A stretch of 64,000 nt of DNA from the NCBI GenBank assembly GCA_963575645.1, contig OY754467.1, positions 35,337,108 through 35,401,107 of the forward strand, given 5' to 3'. Positions 48,581 to 58,380 of the stretch are shown here, piece after piece. Below the pieces are notes generated by a model. It was not told the origin of the DNA. It did not search any database and was given only the letters and a program-made list of their open reading frames with translations. Both the position numbers and the translations under genes were made by a program. The stretch comes from Xanthostigma xanthostigma. Taxonomy: Eukaryota; Arthropoda; Insecta; Raphidioptera; Raphidiidae. How positions within the stretch are numbered: the stretch's first letter is position 1; every line of letters starts with the position of its first letter.

Positions 48581-49399
48581 ATGCCTAAATCCAGAACCGT
48601 CCAGTCCATTCCGCAGTCGGCAAATCCTCCGGTCGTCGTCATGGAGACGCAGCCTCCAAGTGTTCCAGTGTCCGGTGTTTCCGGTGAGTCACATATGTTA
48701 CCGGAGAACGCAATTCAGTTGTCAGTGCCTATAACGAATTCAGATGTTAGAGAAATGCTAACTCAGGTCTCTTCAACTGACGGGGTAAATTTAGATAAGC
48801 TGGTTAAATTCATTTTAGAAGTAGATTCTCTCATGTCCGTTCCGTTTATTCCCCGCCAATCTATTTTTAGTTACTTAACATTTAAGCTCGAGGATCCACT
48901 CAGAGAGTGGTGGATTCGCCAATTCCCCCTACAGGAGGATTGGGATAGAATTAAGTCAGATCTGATGAACGAGTTCACTACTCCTATTGATCGCGTTATA
49001 TTGTCGGAACGATTTGTGAACCGCCAACAGACCCCCTCTGAAAGTTTTCCGGATTATGCGGAGGAGGTTCTAAAATATGCCAGGCTATTAAACTCTCAGA
49101 ATTCCGAAACAGATATTGTTGCCAAAATTTGGGTAAATCAAAACAAAAAGACCTTTGATCAACTGCAGTATCGCGATCCTCCAGAGGATGTGGCCCAACT
49201 CCGGGTCATTATCAAAAAATTAAGAGCGGTACAAAGACAACAATCTCTGTATAGCACATCTAGTTCCCCATCGAGTCCCGAGAACCGAAACCGTATCGTA
49301 GCTTGTTTCTATTGCAAACAGGAGGGACATATTATAAGTCAGTGCCCCGTTCGTCCGTCTCGCGCTCCGCCCAGAGCGATTTTAGAATCTAGTTCTTGA
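48581..49399 (+). CDS. gag: Gag polyprotein (capsid and nucleocapsid) of the LTR retrotransposon
   Basis: Structural protein that would assemble the cytoplasmic virus-like particle and package element RNA. The frame from the first ATG (48581) gives 272 residues. A Pro/Ser/Val-rich N-terminus is followed by a capsid-like region with LREWWIRQF and a FVNRQQTPSESFPDYAEEV segment typical of retrotransposon gag domains. A zinc knuckle, CFYCKQEGHIISQC (CX2CX4HX4C), lies near the C-terminus, with Arg/Pro-rich sequence after it. A longer open frame reaches upstream to 48545 without an ATG. The gene ends in TGA at 49397-49399, and the same frame then stays open into pol, so Gag-Pol would be made by reading through this stop unless the TGA is a mutation. 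The stop is followed by AAA GTA. Confidence 0.9.
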   Translation: MPKSRTVQSIPQSANPPVVVMETQPPSVPVSGVSGESHMLPENAIQLSVPITNSDVREMLTQVSSTDGVNLDKLVKFILEVDSLMSVPFIPRQSIFSYLTFKLEDPLREWWIRQFPLQEDWDRIKSDLMNEFTTPIDRVILSERFVNRQQTPSESFPDYAEEVLKYARLLNSQNSETDIVAKIWVNQNKKTFDQLQYRDPPEDVAQLRVIIKKLRAVQRQQSLYSTSSSPSSPENRNRIVACFYCKQEGHIISQCPVRPSRAPPRAILESSS

Positions 49400-52300
49400 A
49401 AAGTACCCCCCAAAATTTTTAGTAATAATTGTTTAACTGATAGTGATAGTTTAACAATTTCCTCCGTTTCGGCCCCGTCTCCAAAATTATTCGATAGGAT
49501 TCCGATTGCAGCTATTTCGAATTATTTCGCTGCAACCGCCAATTCAAATAATTTAGTCGATAAGTCCTTGTCTGTCCCTATAATTAATCTTAGTTTAGGT
49601 AATGTTAAGGCCTCCGCTCTACTCGACACGGGTTCCACGCTAAATTATATTAGCGCTAACCTGGCCGATTATTTAGTTTCTCTTAAGTTAGGTAATTATA
49701 AGAAATGCGAACAATATGCTCGCGTGGCCAATGGTCAAACGACCCGTTCCGATAGCTCGGTGACATTAGTCGTTAAAATCAATAATAAAACTTGGAAACT
49801 TATCTTTTTTGTGCTGCCAAATATTTCGTACCCCGTAATTATAGGTAGTAAGTCCTTGAAAAGCATGAGGGCAATATTAAACTGTGCCAACAATACAGTA
49901 TCGTTTGAATTTGACCGGGATTCGTCGGTTCCGTATGTTTCCTTGCCCGCTTCCGTCCCAGTCGAATTATTGGTTCCGATTATGGCCGTGGATTCCGCTA
50001 CTGAAAAATTTGATAGATTATGTTCAGAATTTCCGGATGTCTTGACGGAAAACTTAGGTCAAGCTAGAGATTACAAGTACACCGTTCAACTGACTGATGA
50101 TGTTCCGGTACGTCGTTCACCGTATCCTTTATCACCTCCCCAAGCGCAAGTGATGAGAGCGCATATCGACGACCTCCTGAAAAAGGGAGTGATTTCAAAG
50201 GGTAAATCGCCGTACGCCGCACCGGCATTTTTAGTGAAGAAGCCGAATGGTGACTTCCGATTATGCGTCGATTACCGTCAGCTAAATCAGAAGGTCCGTA
50301 TGGACGCGTTTCCGGTTCCTGCAATTGAGCACGTTTTTCAATGCTTAAAAGGGGCCAAAATATTCACTACTCTGGATCTGAACAGTGCGTTTTATCAAAT
50401 TGAACTGTCCGAGAAATCGAAAGAACTGACTTCATTCGTAACCCCGGAAGGACAATTTGTGTTTCATAAAGCGCCGTTTGGGTTATCTATCTCGCCCAGT
50501 GCTCTTAATCGATTAATGAGTGAACTATTTTCCGATTTACGATATAAAAACGTAATTGTGTTTTTCGATGACCTGCTCATTTACAGTGACAATTTGGACT
50601 CTCACATGAGCCATGTGCGTGAAGTGTTGCGGCGTCTTCGAGACGCAAATCTGACTGTCAATCCTAGTAAAGTGAAGTTCGCGAAATCTGAACTGAAATT
50701 CCTGGGTCACAGAATTTCGCCGTCCGGTCTCGCTGTGGATAGTGAGAAAGTTCAAGCCATCACCGATTTACCTGTGCCCAAGAACCTAAAACAAATGATG
50801 ACTTTCATTGGTATGGTGTCATATTACAGCAAATTTATACCTGAATACGCACAGATAGTAGCGCCTCTCAATGATCTCCGTAAGAAAGGCTCCAAGTTCT
50901 GCATCACCGATAAGCATCGGGAGGCCATTCAAGTGCTTAAAGATGCGTTATCCAAAAGTCCGATTTTGAAATTCCCGGATTTTGAAAAGGAATTTATCCT
51001 TCAGACTGACTCCAGTCAGACACACTTAGGAAGTGTCCTCCTGCAAAAATTTGAAGATGGTATACACCCGATTTGCTATGCGAGTCGGCGACTTACTACA
51101 GCTGAACGTAAATATAGTACTTATGAACAGGAAGCATTGGCGTGCATTTGGAGTATGGAAAAATTCAAGTCGTACCTGCTGCATCGTAAATTCGTTTTAC
51201 AGACCGATAGCTCCTGTCTGACCTGGTTAATCCGTCATCCGCGTAACCTAGGCCGTGTTGGACGCTGGTTACTGCGAATAAGCCGTTTCCGTTTCGACGT
51301 CGAACACATCCGTGGAACGTCTAACGCAACTGCCGATTGTCTGTCCAGACTTTTCTCCGATTCCAATCCGATCGTGCCTGATACCGAAGTGAACGATCTT
51401 GTGTGTCCAATTGTGGACGTCAGTACTCAGTTCAGTGAACTCAGAGACATGCAAAATAAAAATGTTGAATTAAGTTCAATAAAAAGACAAATTTTACAAG
51501 GTGTGAACGTAAGACATTTTGCCGTTCGAGACAATTTTTTAGTGCGTCTAGTGGGGCGCAATAATAAAGCCCGTATTGTTGTACCTAGTGCAGCTAAGCC
51601 AAGCATCCTCGAGCAGTTTCATAACTCGGAAATTGGTGCTCATCCCGGAATTAACAAGACGTATCGCTCTATTGCCAGGCGATTTTGGTGGCCAAAGATG
51701 TTTATAGAAGTTCGTCAACACATTAAAACCTGCCAGCTATGTTTGCGTCATAAAAGTGACCAACACCCCGACAAAGTAATTATGTCGTCCAGTCCTCCTA
51801 CTGCGGTTTGGAACCGCTTATACATTGATTTAATGGGACCGCTTGTAACAACCAGTTCCGGCAACAAGTATGTGTTACTGATATTAGATGGTTTTAGCAA
51901 ATGGCTTATTACTTACGCTATTCCGGACTCCAGTTCTGCTTCGATTGTCAAATGTCTACATAAAGTTTTTACTATGTACGGTCCTCCTGATTCTATTGTA
52001 TCTGACAATGCGACGCCGTTCAAATCCAAGAAATTCAGAGACTTTTGTATTTCATGGGGCTCCCGTCCAATAAATTCTTCGCCGTATCACCCCGCATCAA
52101 ACGCCGTTGAGCGCGTTATTCGCAATGTACGTGCAGCCCTAGCGATTCTGTTAGATCAAAAATTTAACAATCATTTAAATTGGGATTTGCTTTTAAACAA
52201 TATAACATTGTGTAATAATGCTACGTATCATACGAGTATCAATGACTTACCTTGTCGAGTCTTTCTCGGTCGAGAAATAAAATTTCCGCTGGATCTCAAG

Positions 52301-52621
52301 TGGAATTTACCTGCAGTTTGGGAAAAATCAGATCCGTTAACTCCAGATATTGTCCGTAACATGTTGAAACAATCACATGATCGTCAAGCGAGTTATTATA
52401 ATGTCAATCGAACTCCTGAATCGAAGTTTCACGTTGGTGATACCGTTGTACAAAGGTTGCATTATCAAACGATGAGGCCAAACTTTCAATTAAAATTCCT
52501 CCCGCGATATAGCGAACCTCGTACTATTGTCAGATTTTTGTCACCGGTTAGTGTAGAATTATCTGACCCCGTCACTGATAAATTGTTCCGAGCTCACGTT
52601 GAGCACTTAAAGAAACTTTAA
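49400..52621 (+). CDS. pol: Pol polyprotein: aspartic protease, reverse transcriptase, RNase H, integrase
   Basis: This is the catalytic polyprotein for particle maturation, cDNA synthesis and integration. The frame is continuous with gag after the TGA and has 1073 codons plus stop. There is no early ATG, so expression as a Gag fusion is expected. The protease has DTGS at 49625-49636. The RT has FRLCVDYRQLN, TTLDLNSAFYQIEL and a catalytic FFDDLLIYS (50561-50587), with Phe where Tyr is common. RNase H has LQTDSSQTHLGSVLL, YEQEALA and NATADCLSRL. Integrase has the HX6H and CX2C zinc ligands, then the catalytic triad Asp (51827), Asp (52004) and Glu (52109), with 34 residues between the last two. 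A basic C-terminus includes PRYSEPRTIV in the GPY/F position. No frameshift is seen and all key residues are present. The clade within Ty3/gypsy is not assigned. Confidence 0.93.
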   Translation, partial: KVPPKIFSNNCLTDSDSLTISSVSAPSPKLFDRIPIAAISNYFAATANSNNLVDKSLSVPIINLSLGNVKASALLDTGSTLNYISANLADYLVSLKLGNYKKCEQYARVANGQTTRSDSSVTLVVKINNKTWKLIFFVLPNISYPVIIGSKSLKSMRAILNCANNTVSFEFDRDSSVPYVSLPASVPVELLVPIMAVDSATEKFDRLCSEFPDVLTENLGQARDYKYTVQLTDDVPVRRSPYPLSPPQAQVMRAHIDDLLKKGVISKGKSPYAAPAFLVKKPNGDFRLCVDYRQLNQKVRMDAFPVPAIEHVFQCLKGAKIFTTLDLNSAFYQIELSEKSKELTSFVTPEGQFVFHKAPFGLSISPSALNRLMSELFSDLRYKNVIVFFDDLLIYSDNLDSHMSHVREVLRRLRDANLTVNPSKVKFAKSELKFLGHRISPSGLAVDSEKVQAITDLPVPKNLKQMMTFIGMVSYYSKFIPEYAQIVAPLNDLRKKGSKFCITDKHREAIQVLKDALSKSPILKFPDFEKEFILQTDSSQTHLGSVLLQKFEDGIHPICYASRRLTTAERKYSTYEQEALACIWSMEKFKSYLLHRKFVLQTDSSCLTWLIRHPRNLGRVGRWLLRISRFRFDVEHIRGTSNATADCLSRLFSDSNPIVPDTEVNDLVCPIVDVSTQFSELRDMQNKNVELSSIKRQILQGVNVRHFAVRDNFLVRLVGRNNKARIVVPSAAKPSILEQFHNSEIGAHPGINKTYRSIARRFWWPKMFIEVRQHIKTCQLCLRHKSDQHPDKVIMSSSPPTAVWNRLYIDLMGPLVTTSSGNKYVLLILDGFSKWLITYAIPDSSSASIVKCLHKVFTMYGPPDSIVSDNATPFKSKKFRDFCISWGSRPINSSPYHPASNAVERVIRNVRAALAILLDQKFNNHLNWDLLLNNITLCNNATYHTSINDLPCRVFLGREIKFPLDLKWNLPAVWEKSDPLTPDIVRNMLKQSHDRQASYYNVNRTPESKFHVGDTVVQRLHYQTMRPNFQLKFLPRYSEPRTIVRFLSPVSVELSDPVTDKLFRAHVEHLKKL
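49427..49459 (+). promoter_or_regulatory. Hairpin 27 nt downstream of the gag stop
   Basis: AATTGTTTAAC (49427-49437) pairs with GTTTAACAATT (49449-49459) apart from one central T-T mismatch, around an 11-nt loop. A structure after a leaky stop could promote readthrough, but the spacing is longer than in the well-studied murine retrovirus case and the stem is A/U-rich. Confidence 0.4.
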
Positions 52622-52801
52622 GAAATTATTCCGACATCGTAATTTTAAGTTAGATTTATTTAGAGTTAACCTTGTCTTGTCCCGTGTTCGCACCGTTAAA
52701 ATACTGTTGTCGATTTCAGTCTGTAGTTGACCGTTATACTAACAATTCAGTGTTGCCAATTGTAGGCATGTTTGAGAACTTCCCCCGGTCGTCCCCCAGT
52801 T
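52622..52801 (+). other. 3' untranslated spacer of the LTR element
   Basis: About 180 bp with no env-like frame. It contains two C-rich blocks (TTCCCCCGG and GTCCCCCAG). Confidence 0.6.
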
Positions 52802-52810
52802 GGTGGGAAA
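52802..52810 (+). promoter_or_regulatory. Polypurine tract
   Basis: GGTGGGAAA immediately precedes the 3' LTR, the expected place for plus-strand priming. It is short and has one pyrimidine. Confidence 0.7.
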
Positions 52811-52811
52811 T

Positions 52812-53736
52812 TGTGACATTATTGCCACAAGTTTAATATTATAATAATCTTAGTTTACTATTTTCATTTATTTTTACTAAACTTTACAAGCGCCAAAGTT
52901 CACCTTTTTGGCAAACAGAGTACGCCAGCAGCTACTGACCACGGTTTTGCACCTAGTCGGTATAATGCGAATTGTTATAGGCGTCTGTGATTCAATTGCG
53001 TTCTCCACAAAATATATGTGACGAGAAAACCTGACTGAATCTAGGTGGCGTGTTGTGAACAAGGAGTGCTGTGTTTTTTTTTTGTTCAAAAAAAAAAAGG
53101 TTGTTGTTAGGGACGCGGAAAAAATAACAATGATTAGGATTATGATATTTTCGGAAGAAAAGTCAAGATCCGTTTTGTCCGTTCTGTAAAATTTAAGCCG
53201 TTTTCCTTGTTCTGATTTTCTGTGTTAATTAGTTAATAATAAATTGTAAATAATAGGTCTGTATTTAGTAACTTTGTTCTGTCGGTAAAAAGGTCTGTAT
53301 TTTGTTATTTTGGTCCGTCTGTAAAAATGGTCTGTATTTTGTTTCTGTTGTCCTGTCTGTAAAAATAAGCTGTCTTGTCCGTGCAATCTATCCTAAGTAA
53401 TATATAATTGTAAATAATCTGGCCGATATTTTGTTAATCTGTCTTAGTCTGAAACCATAACTGTTTCCATGTTTGTAATCTCTAAAAATATATTCGGTTA
53501 AATTGAAACAATTCATTTTTTCTTATTTATTTAATTTTACATTTAAAACGAATCATATAAAAGAGTCTCAGGCCGACACACACATAATTAACATCAACAA
53601 AGAAAGGGCCCAGCACAACAAAAACATCGAGTCGCGCCTGGGTCTTAAGTGTGATCCGTTTCTCCTTGCTTCCATTTCTTTCCTACAGGTTGAACAAGTG
53701 GGATCCGTCTAGGCCGCCCGAACGTACAACATAAAA
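52812..53736 (+). repeat. 3' long terminal repeat
   Basis: Same length and apparently same sequence as the 5' LTR, offset by 5226 bp. It is followed by the AGGT duplication. Confidence 0.9.
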
Positions 53737-53888
53737 AGGTATAGCGACACTCTAGAGACCGTGCACTTTGTGGTGTTGTTGAGAGTTGTCGTTAAACGGA
53801 GAGAAGTAATAATTAATCCATTAATATGTTTTTACTATAATTTGTATTTACTCCTAATATATAAAATTTACAACTGACCAACAAACAT

Positions 53889-54050
53889 TCATATTTCTAG
53901 AATTTTCTCTTTGTTCTTCCACATTGTCGATACGGTCGAGCGACTGAATCCAAATCGTCTTCCAACATCACTTATCTTTTCTCCCGCCTCTATTGGGCGT
54001 ATTAATAAAACGTTTTCGTCAATATACAAAGATTTTCTTTTATTCGCCAT
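53889..54050 (-). pseudogene. Tigger/pogo transposase N-terminal fragment (CENP-B-type HTH)
   Basis: The 53-residue frame starts MANKRKSLYIDENVLLI, continues EAGEKISDVGRRFGFSRST and ends KNKEKILEI. This is the first helix-turn-helix of CENP-B/pogo-family transposases, which binds the terminal repeats. The typical protein is several hundred residues with a DDE catalytic domain, none of which is present. The fragment identifies the surrounding element as Tigger/pogo and shows that the smaller copies (31661, 15312) are deletion derivatives. Confidence 0.7.
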
Positions 54051-54484
54051 GTTCACAGTTTGCAAGTTTGTGGGCAACTAAGAATATGATAACTTATCGA
54101 TAAGCAGCTGAGCTGAACATGAAAGATAATCCCAACAAACAAAAGAGTGAATTACTTAGAATCTTCGGTACCCTTGATTCCGACAACAAAGCAACAAAAT
54201 AACAAACAAGTACTGTTTATTGCTTCATGATGACGTATTGATGTCATTATTTAGAGTGGGTGTGTCGTTATTTAGATTGTAGCATTGTATGAGCAACAAG
54301 GTAAACCAACTAGAGTAAAGTACTTTCGACGTTTTAAGGAGTTTGTCATTATATAGAGTGACGTTAAATGGAGTTCATACTGTAGTTTGGAAATTCATAG
54401 TTAATAGGGATCCATGAAATATAAAAAACTAAAAAAACGCAATAGAAGGCATCTAAATGAGAATTTGCTTGACAAGAAACTTAC

Positions 54485-55261
54485 CTCCGAAATTACAGGA
54501 TGACTCGAATCCGACGCGACAACCGAATCACAATATATAGAGTCTTCAAACTGTACTTGCGCTTCCGTCAAGTCAGGAGAGGACACTTGCGGTCTGTGAT
54601 ACGGTTGGTAGCCACTGTCAGTATTGTCTACTGAGATTTCACTGATCTCAAACACTGAATTATTATCCGATATAAACTTCTCACTAAAATCGATATCAGT
54701 TCGTTCCAACGAAAACGTTGAAATAGCCGAACAGTTCTCGTCACCAATAGTGTTCAACAAAACGTCATCCGCGCTTTCAACAACGTCAACACCACCGACG
54801 ACACAATCGTTTGTTTCTTCAACACCGTCAATTGTCACAATTGTCATGACGTTCTCGGTGACGTCGATTTCGACGACCCTCTTTTGTGACGACGTCTCTT
54901 CCGTCGTATTCGTCGGCGGTACGTACCACGACGACTTACCGGCCGAGTCCGGGTGTTGACTTTGGGTATCATTGTGAGCTGTTTTGTCATCCTTTCGGCC
55001 GCCGGTCGCGGCGCTGAGGGCGACGTTTTTGCACTTTTTCAGGTAATTCTTGACGCGAGTGGTTTTGCTCTTGCGCACTTCGTTATTGCGCGAGAGGTCG
55101 TCACCAGGAGCAGGCGCTGGCTGTTTATTGGGATCGGATTTTGGTTGACTGGTGATGACGCCAGTTGATGAGCCACCTTGCTGAACGGATGATGCGGTGT
55201 CGTCGGATGGCTTCCATGATTCCTCCTCGGACCCGCGCACGTGGCGACCTGTAGGCGTGAC
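54485..55261 (-). CDS. Large internal exon of an unidentified protein-coding gene (259 codons)
   Basis: On the minus strand the exon is preceded by CTTTCTTGTTTCAG and followed by GAG|GTAAGT, a full-consensus donor. It is phase 0 at both ends and open for 259 codons from VTPTGRHVRGSEEESWKPSD to HPVISE. The product is rich in Ser, Thr, Asp and Gln and probably disordered. A basic cluster, RKSKTTRVKNYLKKCK, may be a nuclear signal or binding motif, and a SSWYVPP segment follows. The C-terminal half is acidic, with DNTDSGYQPYHRPQ. The base composition is clearly richer in GC and CpG than the flanks. I do not recognise the protein. It may join the 25019-25222 exon, which also starts in phase 0. 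Continuing the frame past the donor gives a Phe-rich tail that I do not believe is translated. Confidence 0.8.
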
Positions 55262-55390
55262 CTGAAACAAGAAAGACAAATATTATGATATGTACTCATA
55301 TATTTTTTAAAAAGCTAAAGACGTTATTCCAAACGGTTTCGAAATAGAGGAATTTTATGTCTCGCTTTATTAGGACAAAGTTTGACTATA

Positions 55391-56154
55391 CAGGGTGTCC
55401 CATTAAGAATCGGACATAGAACAACCGCAGATTCTCCAATTCAAAATAAAACGATTAAGCGAAATATGCTTAGATAAAATGTTACTCGCTCTACTAGTGG
55501 CGTACGGCAGGAGTAAGTAATGCTTGTACCCCTTCTAAATGTTACACCGCTGTCTAAATTTTAATTTTGACTATAATTTTAATTTTTTTGATATTTTCTA
55601 AGTCAATAATGTACACTTGTTAGTTTGTTGTAAAGTCATTGGTTTTCGAGATATTCGCAGTTAAAGATAGATAGACATGTACTTTTTATTTGTATTATTA
55701 TTAATAATATTCATTTTTACAATTTTGTCTTAAAAAAACTGCGAATATCTCGAAAACCAATGACTTTACAACAAACTAACAAGTGTACATTATTGACTTA
55801 GAAAATATCAAAGAATTAAAATTATAGTCAAAATTAAAATTTAGACAGCGGCGTAACATTTAGAAGGGGTACAAGCATTACTTACTCCTGCCGTACGCCA
55901 CTGGTAGAGCGTACTGAACTAATTTTTTTATTGTTAGGTGCATTTTATGATATTTAACAAGTGTGTCGATTTGAGTAAAATTATACGGTGTATTAAAAAA
56001 ATTATGGACATTAATAATTTTTCAGTTTTCAACTTCAACACCCCGTATTTCGGAAACGAGTAACATTTTATCTAAGCATATTTCGCTTAATCGTTTTATT
56101 TTGAATTGGAGAATCTGCGGTTGTTCTATGTCCCATTCTTAATGGGACACCCTG
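55391..56154. mobile_element. Mariner-like MITE with long TIRs and a nested foldback
   Basis: Outer arms of about 108 bp begin CAGGGTGTCCCATTAAGAAT and end in the inverted version, flanked by TA at 55389-55390 and 56155-56156. Inside lies a second inverted pair of about 170-bp arms (55489-55660 and 55740-55915) starting CGCTCTACTAGTGGCGTACG. The nest explains all ORFs here, and no transposase is encoded. Confidence 0.8.
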
Positions 56155-56156
56155 TA

Positions 56157-56869
56157 TATTATACACGTTCCTCACAGTACAATTATTAAAATTTAGTTTT
56201 GAATTTAACAGACATAACGAAAGACATCAAAACGGTGATAACCTGAGTCATTTTTTTATAATTTTTCTGTCAGTGTATCGAATTCGGTTAAACACAACTT
56301 GACGAAATTAATGTCATTTTTTTTTTGCATAACTCTCAGACCTCTCTGTAAGGGTCTAACAAGATAGTCGATGATAATAATTGATACTCCTCTATGATCT
56401 GTATCAACAACAAGTAGTATTGAGACACCAAAAATAAAACATGAATAAAATAAATTGATTTAATCTGCCACAGATTTGATGCTATAGGTATATGTTTGTA
56501 TTAATAACATTTTAGACTTTTATACGTTCAGAGCTTAGGCTATATTTTATTACTTAGATATTCCAGTCAACAACACAAAGATAAAAAATGTTTACGTTAT
56601 TGCAATTTTTAAGTTTTAATAATATTCGATTTATATTTTCAAATATAAAACTGTCTCATTCGCGTTACAAAAAACACTTATGACCTTATAAATTAAATAG
56701 CAATTATATTCATAGTTTATACAGATTACATAATATTACAAAGTAATTAAATAATCAGTTTAAATACGAGCAGTGGCGTACCATTTGAGGCTCATGGCAA
56801 ATTTTACTAAATGTAATAATAAATGTTAGGATACTTCTGCGCTCACGGTGTTCTTGAGCCGGGGGCAAG
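56157..56869. other. Gene-free spacer
   Basis: AT-rich and no gene seen. A CAGTGGCGTACC motif at about 56770 resembles a MITE end but has no partner. Confidence 0.4.
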
Positions 56870-56877
56870 CGCGTGGA

Positions 56878-57197
56878 CAGGGCCGGATTTACAATCTGGC
56901 AGAGTAAATTGTGCCGCCCCTCTAATTGAGGTCTCATTGAGTTTTTTTTCATGTCAGTTGCATGGAGGTTGGTATTAAGCTAATTCTCAGCGGGAAATTC
57001 AAATTGAAAATTGGAAAAAAATCAGTATTTGCTTGAAAAAATATAGTTAATGAAATTACGTGGTCGGAAAAAAAATTTTGATTTGACTTTATATTTTTTC
57101 AAACACATATATTTTTTCAACTGTGATTTTTGCCGCCCCTAAAAAATTTGCCGCCCAAGGCGCCAGCCTACATTGCCTTATGGGAAATCCGGCCCTG
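56878..57197. mobile_element. Non-autonomous hAT element
   Basis: Ends CAGGGCCGGATTTACAA and, inverted, CAGGGCCGGATTTCCCA, with perfect 8-bp TSD CGCGTGGA at 56870-56877 and 57198-57205. Confidence 0.9.
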
Positions 57198-57205
57198 CGC
57201 GTGGA

Positions 57206-57914
57206 TAAGAGGAAGGGGGTAAAGAGGGGCTAAATAATAAAATTTAGAAATACTTCTTGAAAAAAAATTTGTAAATTTGCTTTAGGAATTAATATTTTGC
57301 TTGACATCTTCCTTCGTGAGTATTCTTGTGTGATATTAATGAGACTTAAAAAATATTGATTTTTTTTGCTTTACTCCCTCAGAAAAAAAATATCTACGCC
57401 CCTCAGATCAGGAGTTTCCCAGAATAACCTATTCGAATCAGATAAATAAGAAAAGTTGAAACAAAATATCCTTGGACAGTTTAAGTAGCCATTTCTGCGG
57501 TAAAATACCGTAATGAAAGGCATACAGAATCAACAATTGAATCCAAGATTAAACATAATATAATCTTATTATCGGATGACAGGTGAGCCCTTTCTCCGGT
57601 AAGTACATTACAATGCATCTACATTCTGCAGGCTAAATGCCGATTGTTATTTGTTTTGTTATCAGGAAACAATTGAATATAGACCGGTAATGAAGATTGA
57701 TTACTTATCGGCACAAAAATCCAACTCTGATGTTAATTGTTTCCAGCGTTTGCTTTTTGTTTCTTATTTATTCTCTGTATGCATGTTTACTGTTTTGTGC
57801 AACATGTCCGGTACCTATATTTACCAGGACTTAAGAGAATTTTTGAATATATAATAATGTTTTACGGTGGGACATTAGCCAAATACACCAATCATCAAGA
57901 TCTCAAAGTCAAAA
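57206..57914. other. Gene-free spacer
   Basis: Short ORFs at 57651-57854 and 57737-57973 overlap in different frames and show no domain. Confidence 0.4.
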
Positions 57915-58140
57915 AAATTCGGTGTGCGTGTGTTCGTAATTATTCTCCGCCTAAACGGCTTGATCAATTTTGATGAATTTTTTTTGTACTTATGGGGTCA
58001 TCTGAATGGTTCTTAGCTATAGTTGGACGCGGTAGGTGACGCTGTTGTCAAGATCCAGTATTTTTTTTTTAATTTTCCGACCAAATTTTTAAATTTTCTT
58101 TTTGATTTCTCACATAAAAACATATAACTCCAATATTTTT
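57915..58140 (+). repeat. Interspersed family Y copy
   Basis: Shares segments with 9225-9355 (CCTAAACGGCTT, GGTTCTTAGCTATAG) and with 1790-2085 (GGTAGGTGACGCTG-type and TTTTCCGACCAAATTT). It is non-coding. Confidence 0.5.
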
Positions 58141-58163
58141 TTAGTTCAGAGGTAAAATTTGTA

Positions 58164-58380
58164 AGCTTAGATGTAGGAGTGAATCTCCGAAACTACTCAT
58201 CCGAATTAAAAAATGTTTTCACCAATATTTAGAATGGACCTTTAGGACGGACATAAGCTATAATTATATTTTTGCGTTAAAATAAAAGTTCTTTAAGTAC
58301 GTGGTGACAAATTTCGCAACGTAAGTCGAGGAAAAAACGGTACAAATCTACAAATTCAAGCAAAGCCACTTCGGTTTATA
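58164..58380 (+). mobile_element. Helitron-like fragment (family H2)
   Basis: Contains GAATCTCCGAAACTACTCAT, TTCGCAACGTAAGTCGAGG and an AGCAAAGCCACTTCGG end close to that at 59244, but lacks the CTAG terminus. Confidence 0.5.

Larger units (their letters stand above)
47586..53736 (+). mobile_element. Ty3/gypsy-type LTR retrotransposon, structurally complete
   Basis: The 6151-bp unit has two 925-bp LTRs, an initiator-Met-type primer binding site, gag, pol in the order protease-RT-RNase H-integrase, and a purine tract before the 3' LTR. Integrase following RNase H marks the Metaviridae (Ty3/gypsy) order rather than Copia. The target duplication is AGGT (47582-47585 and 53737-53740). The LTRs show no difference by eye, so the insertion is recent. 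It lies in a Tigger-like transposon and, if the minus-strand exons are linked, in antisense orientation within a host intron. There is no env-like frame. Only 190 bp separate the pol stop from the 3' LTR. Confidence 0.93.
47567..54382. mobile_element. Tigger/pogo-like DNA transposon split by the LTR retrotransposon
   Basis: The left end CAGTGTAAGCTGTATAGGT (47567-47585) and the remainder (53737-54382) rejoin across the LTR element to give sequence matching the complete MITE at 31661. The outer ends are CAGTGTAAG and, inverted, CAGTATGAACTCCATTTAAC, with TA at 47565-47566 and 54383-54384. It holds a transposase N-terminal fragment on the minus strand. Confidence 0.8.

Noticed and set aside
50064..52073. 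Several ORFs of 60-86 residues in other frames of pol
   Set aside because: Shadows of the intact pol frame.
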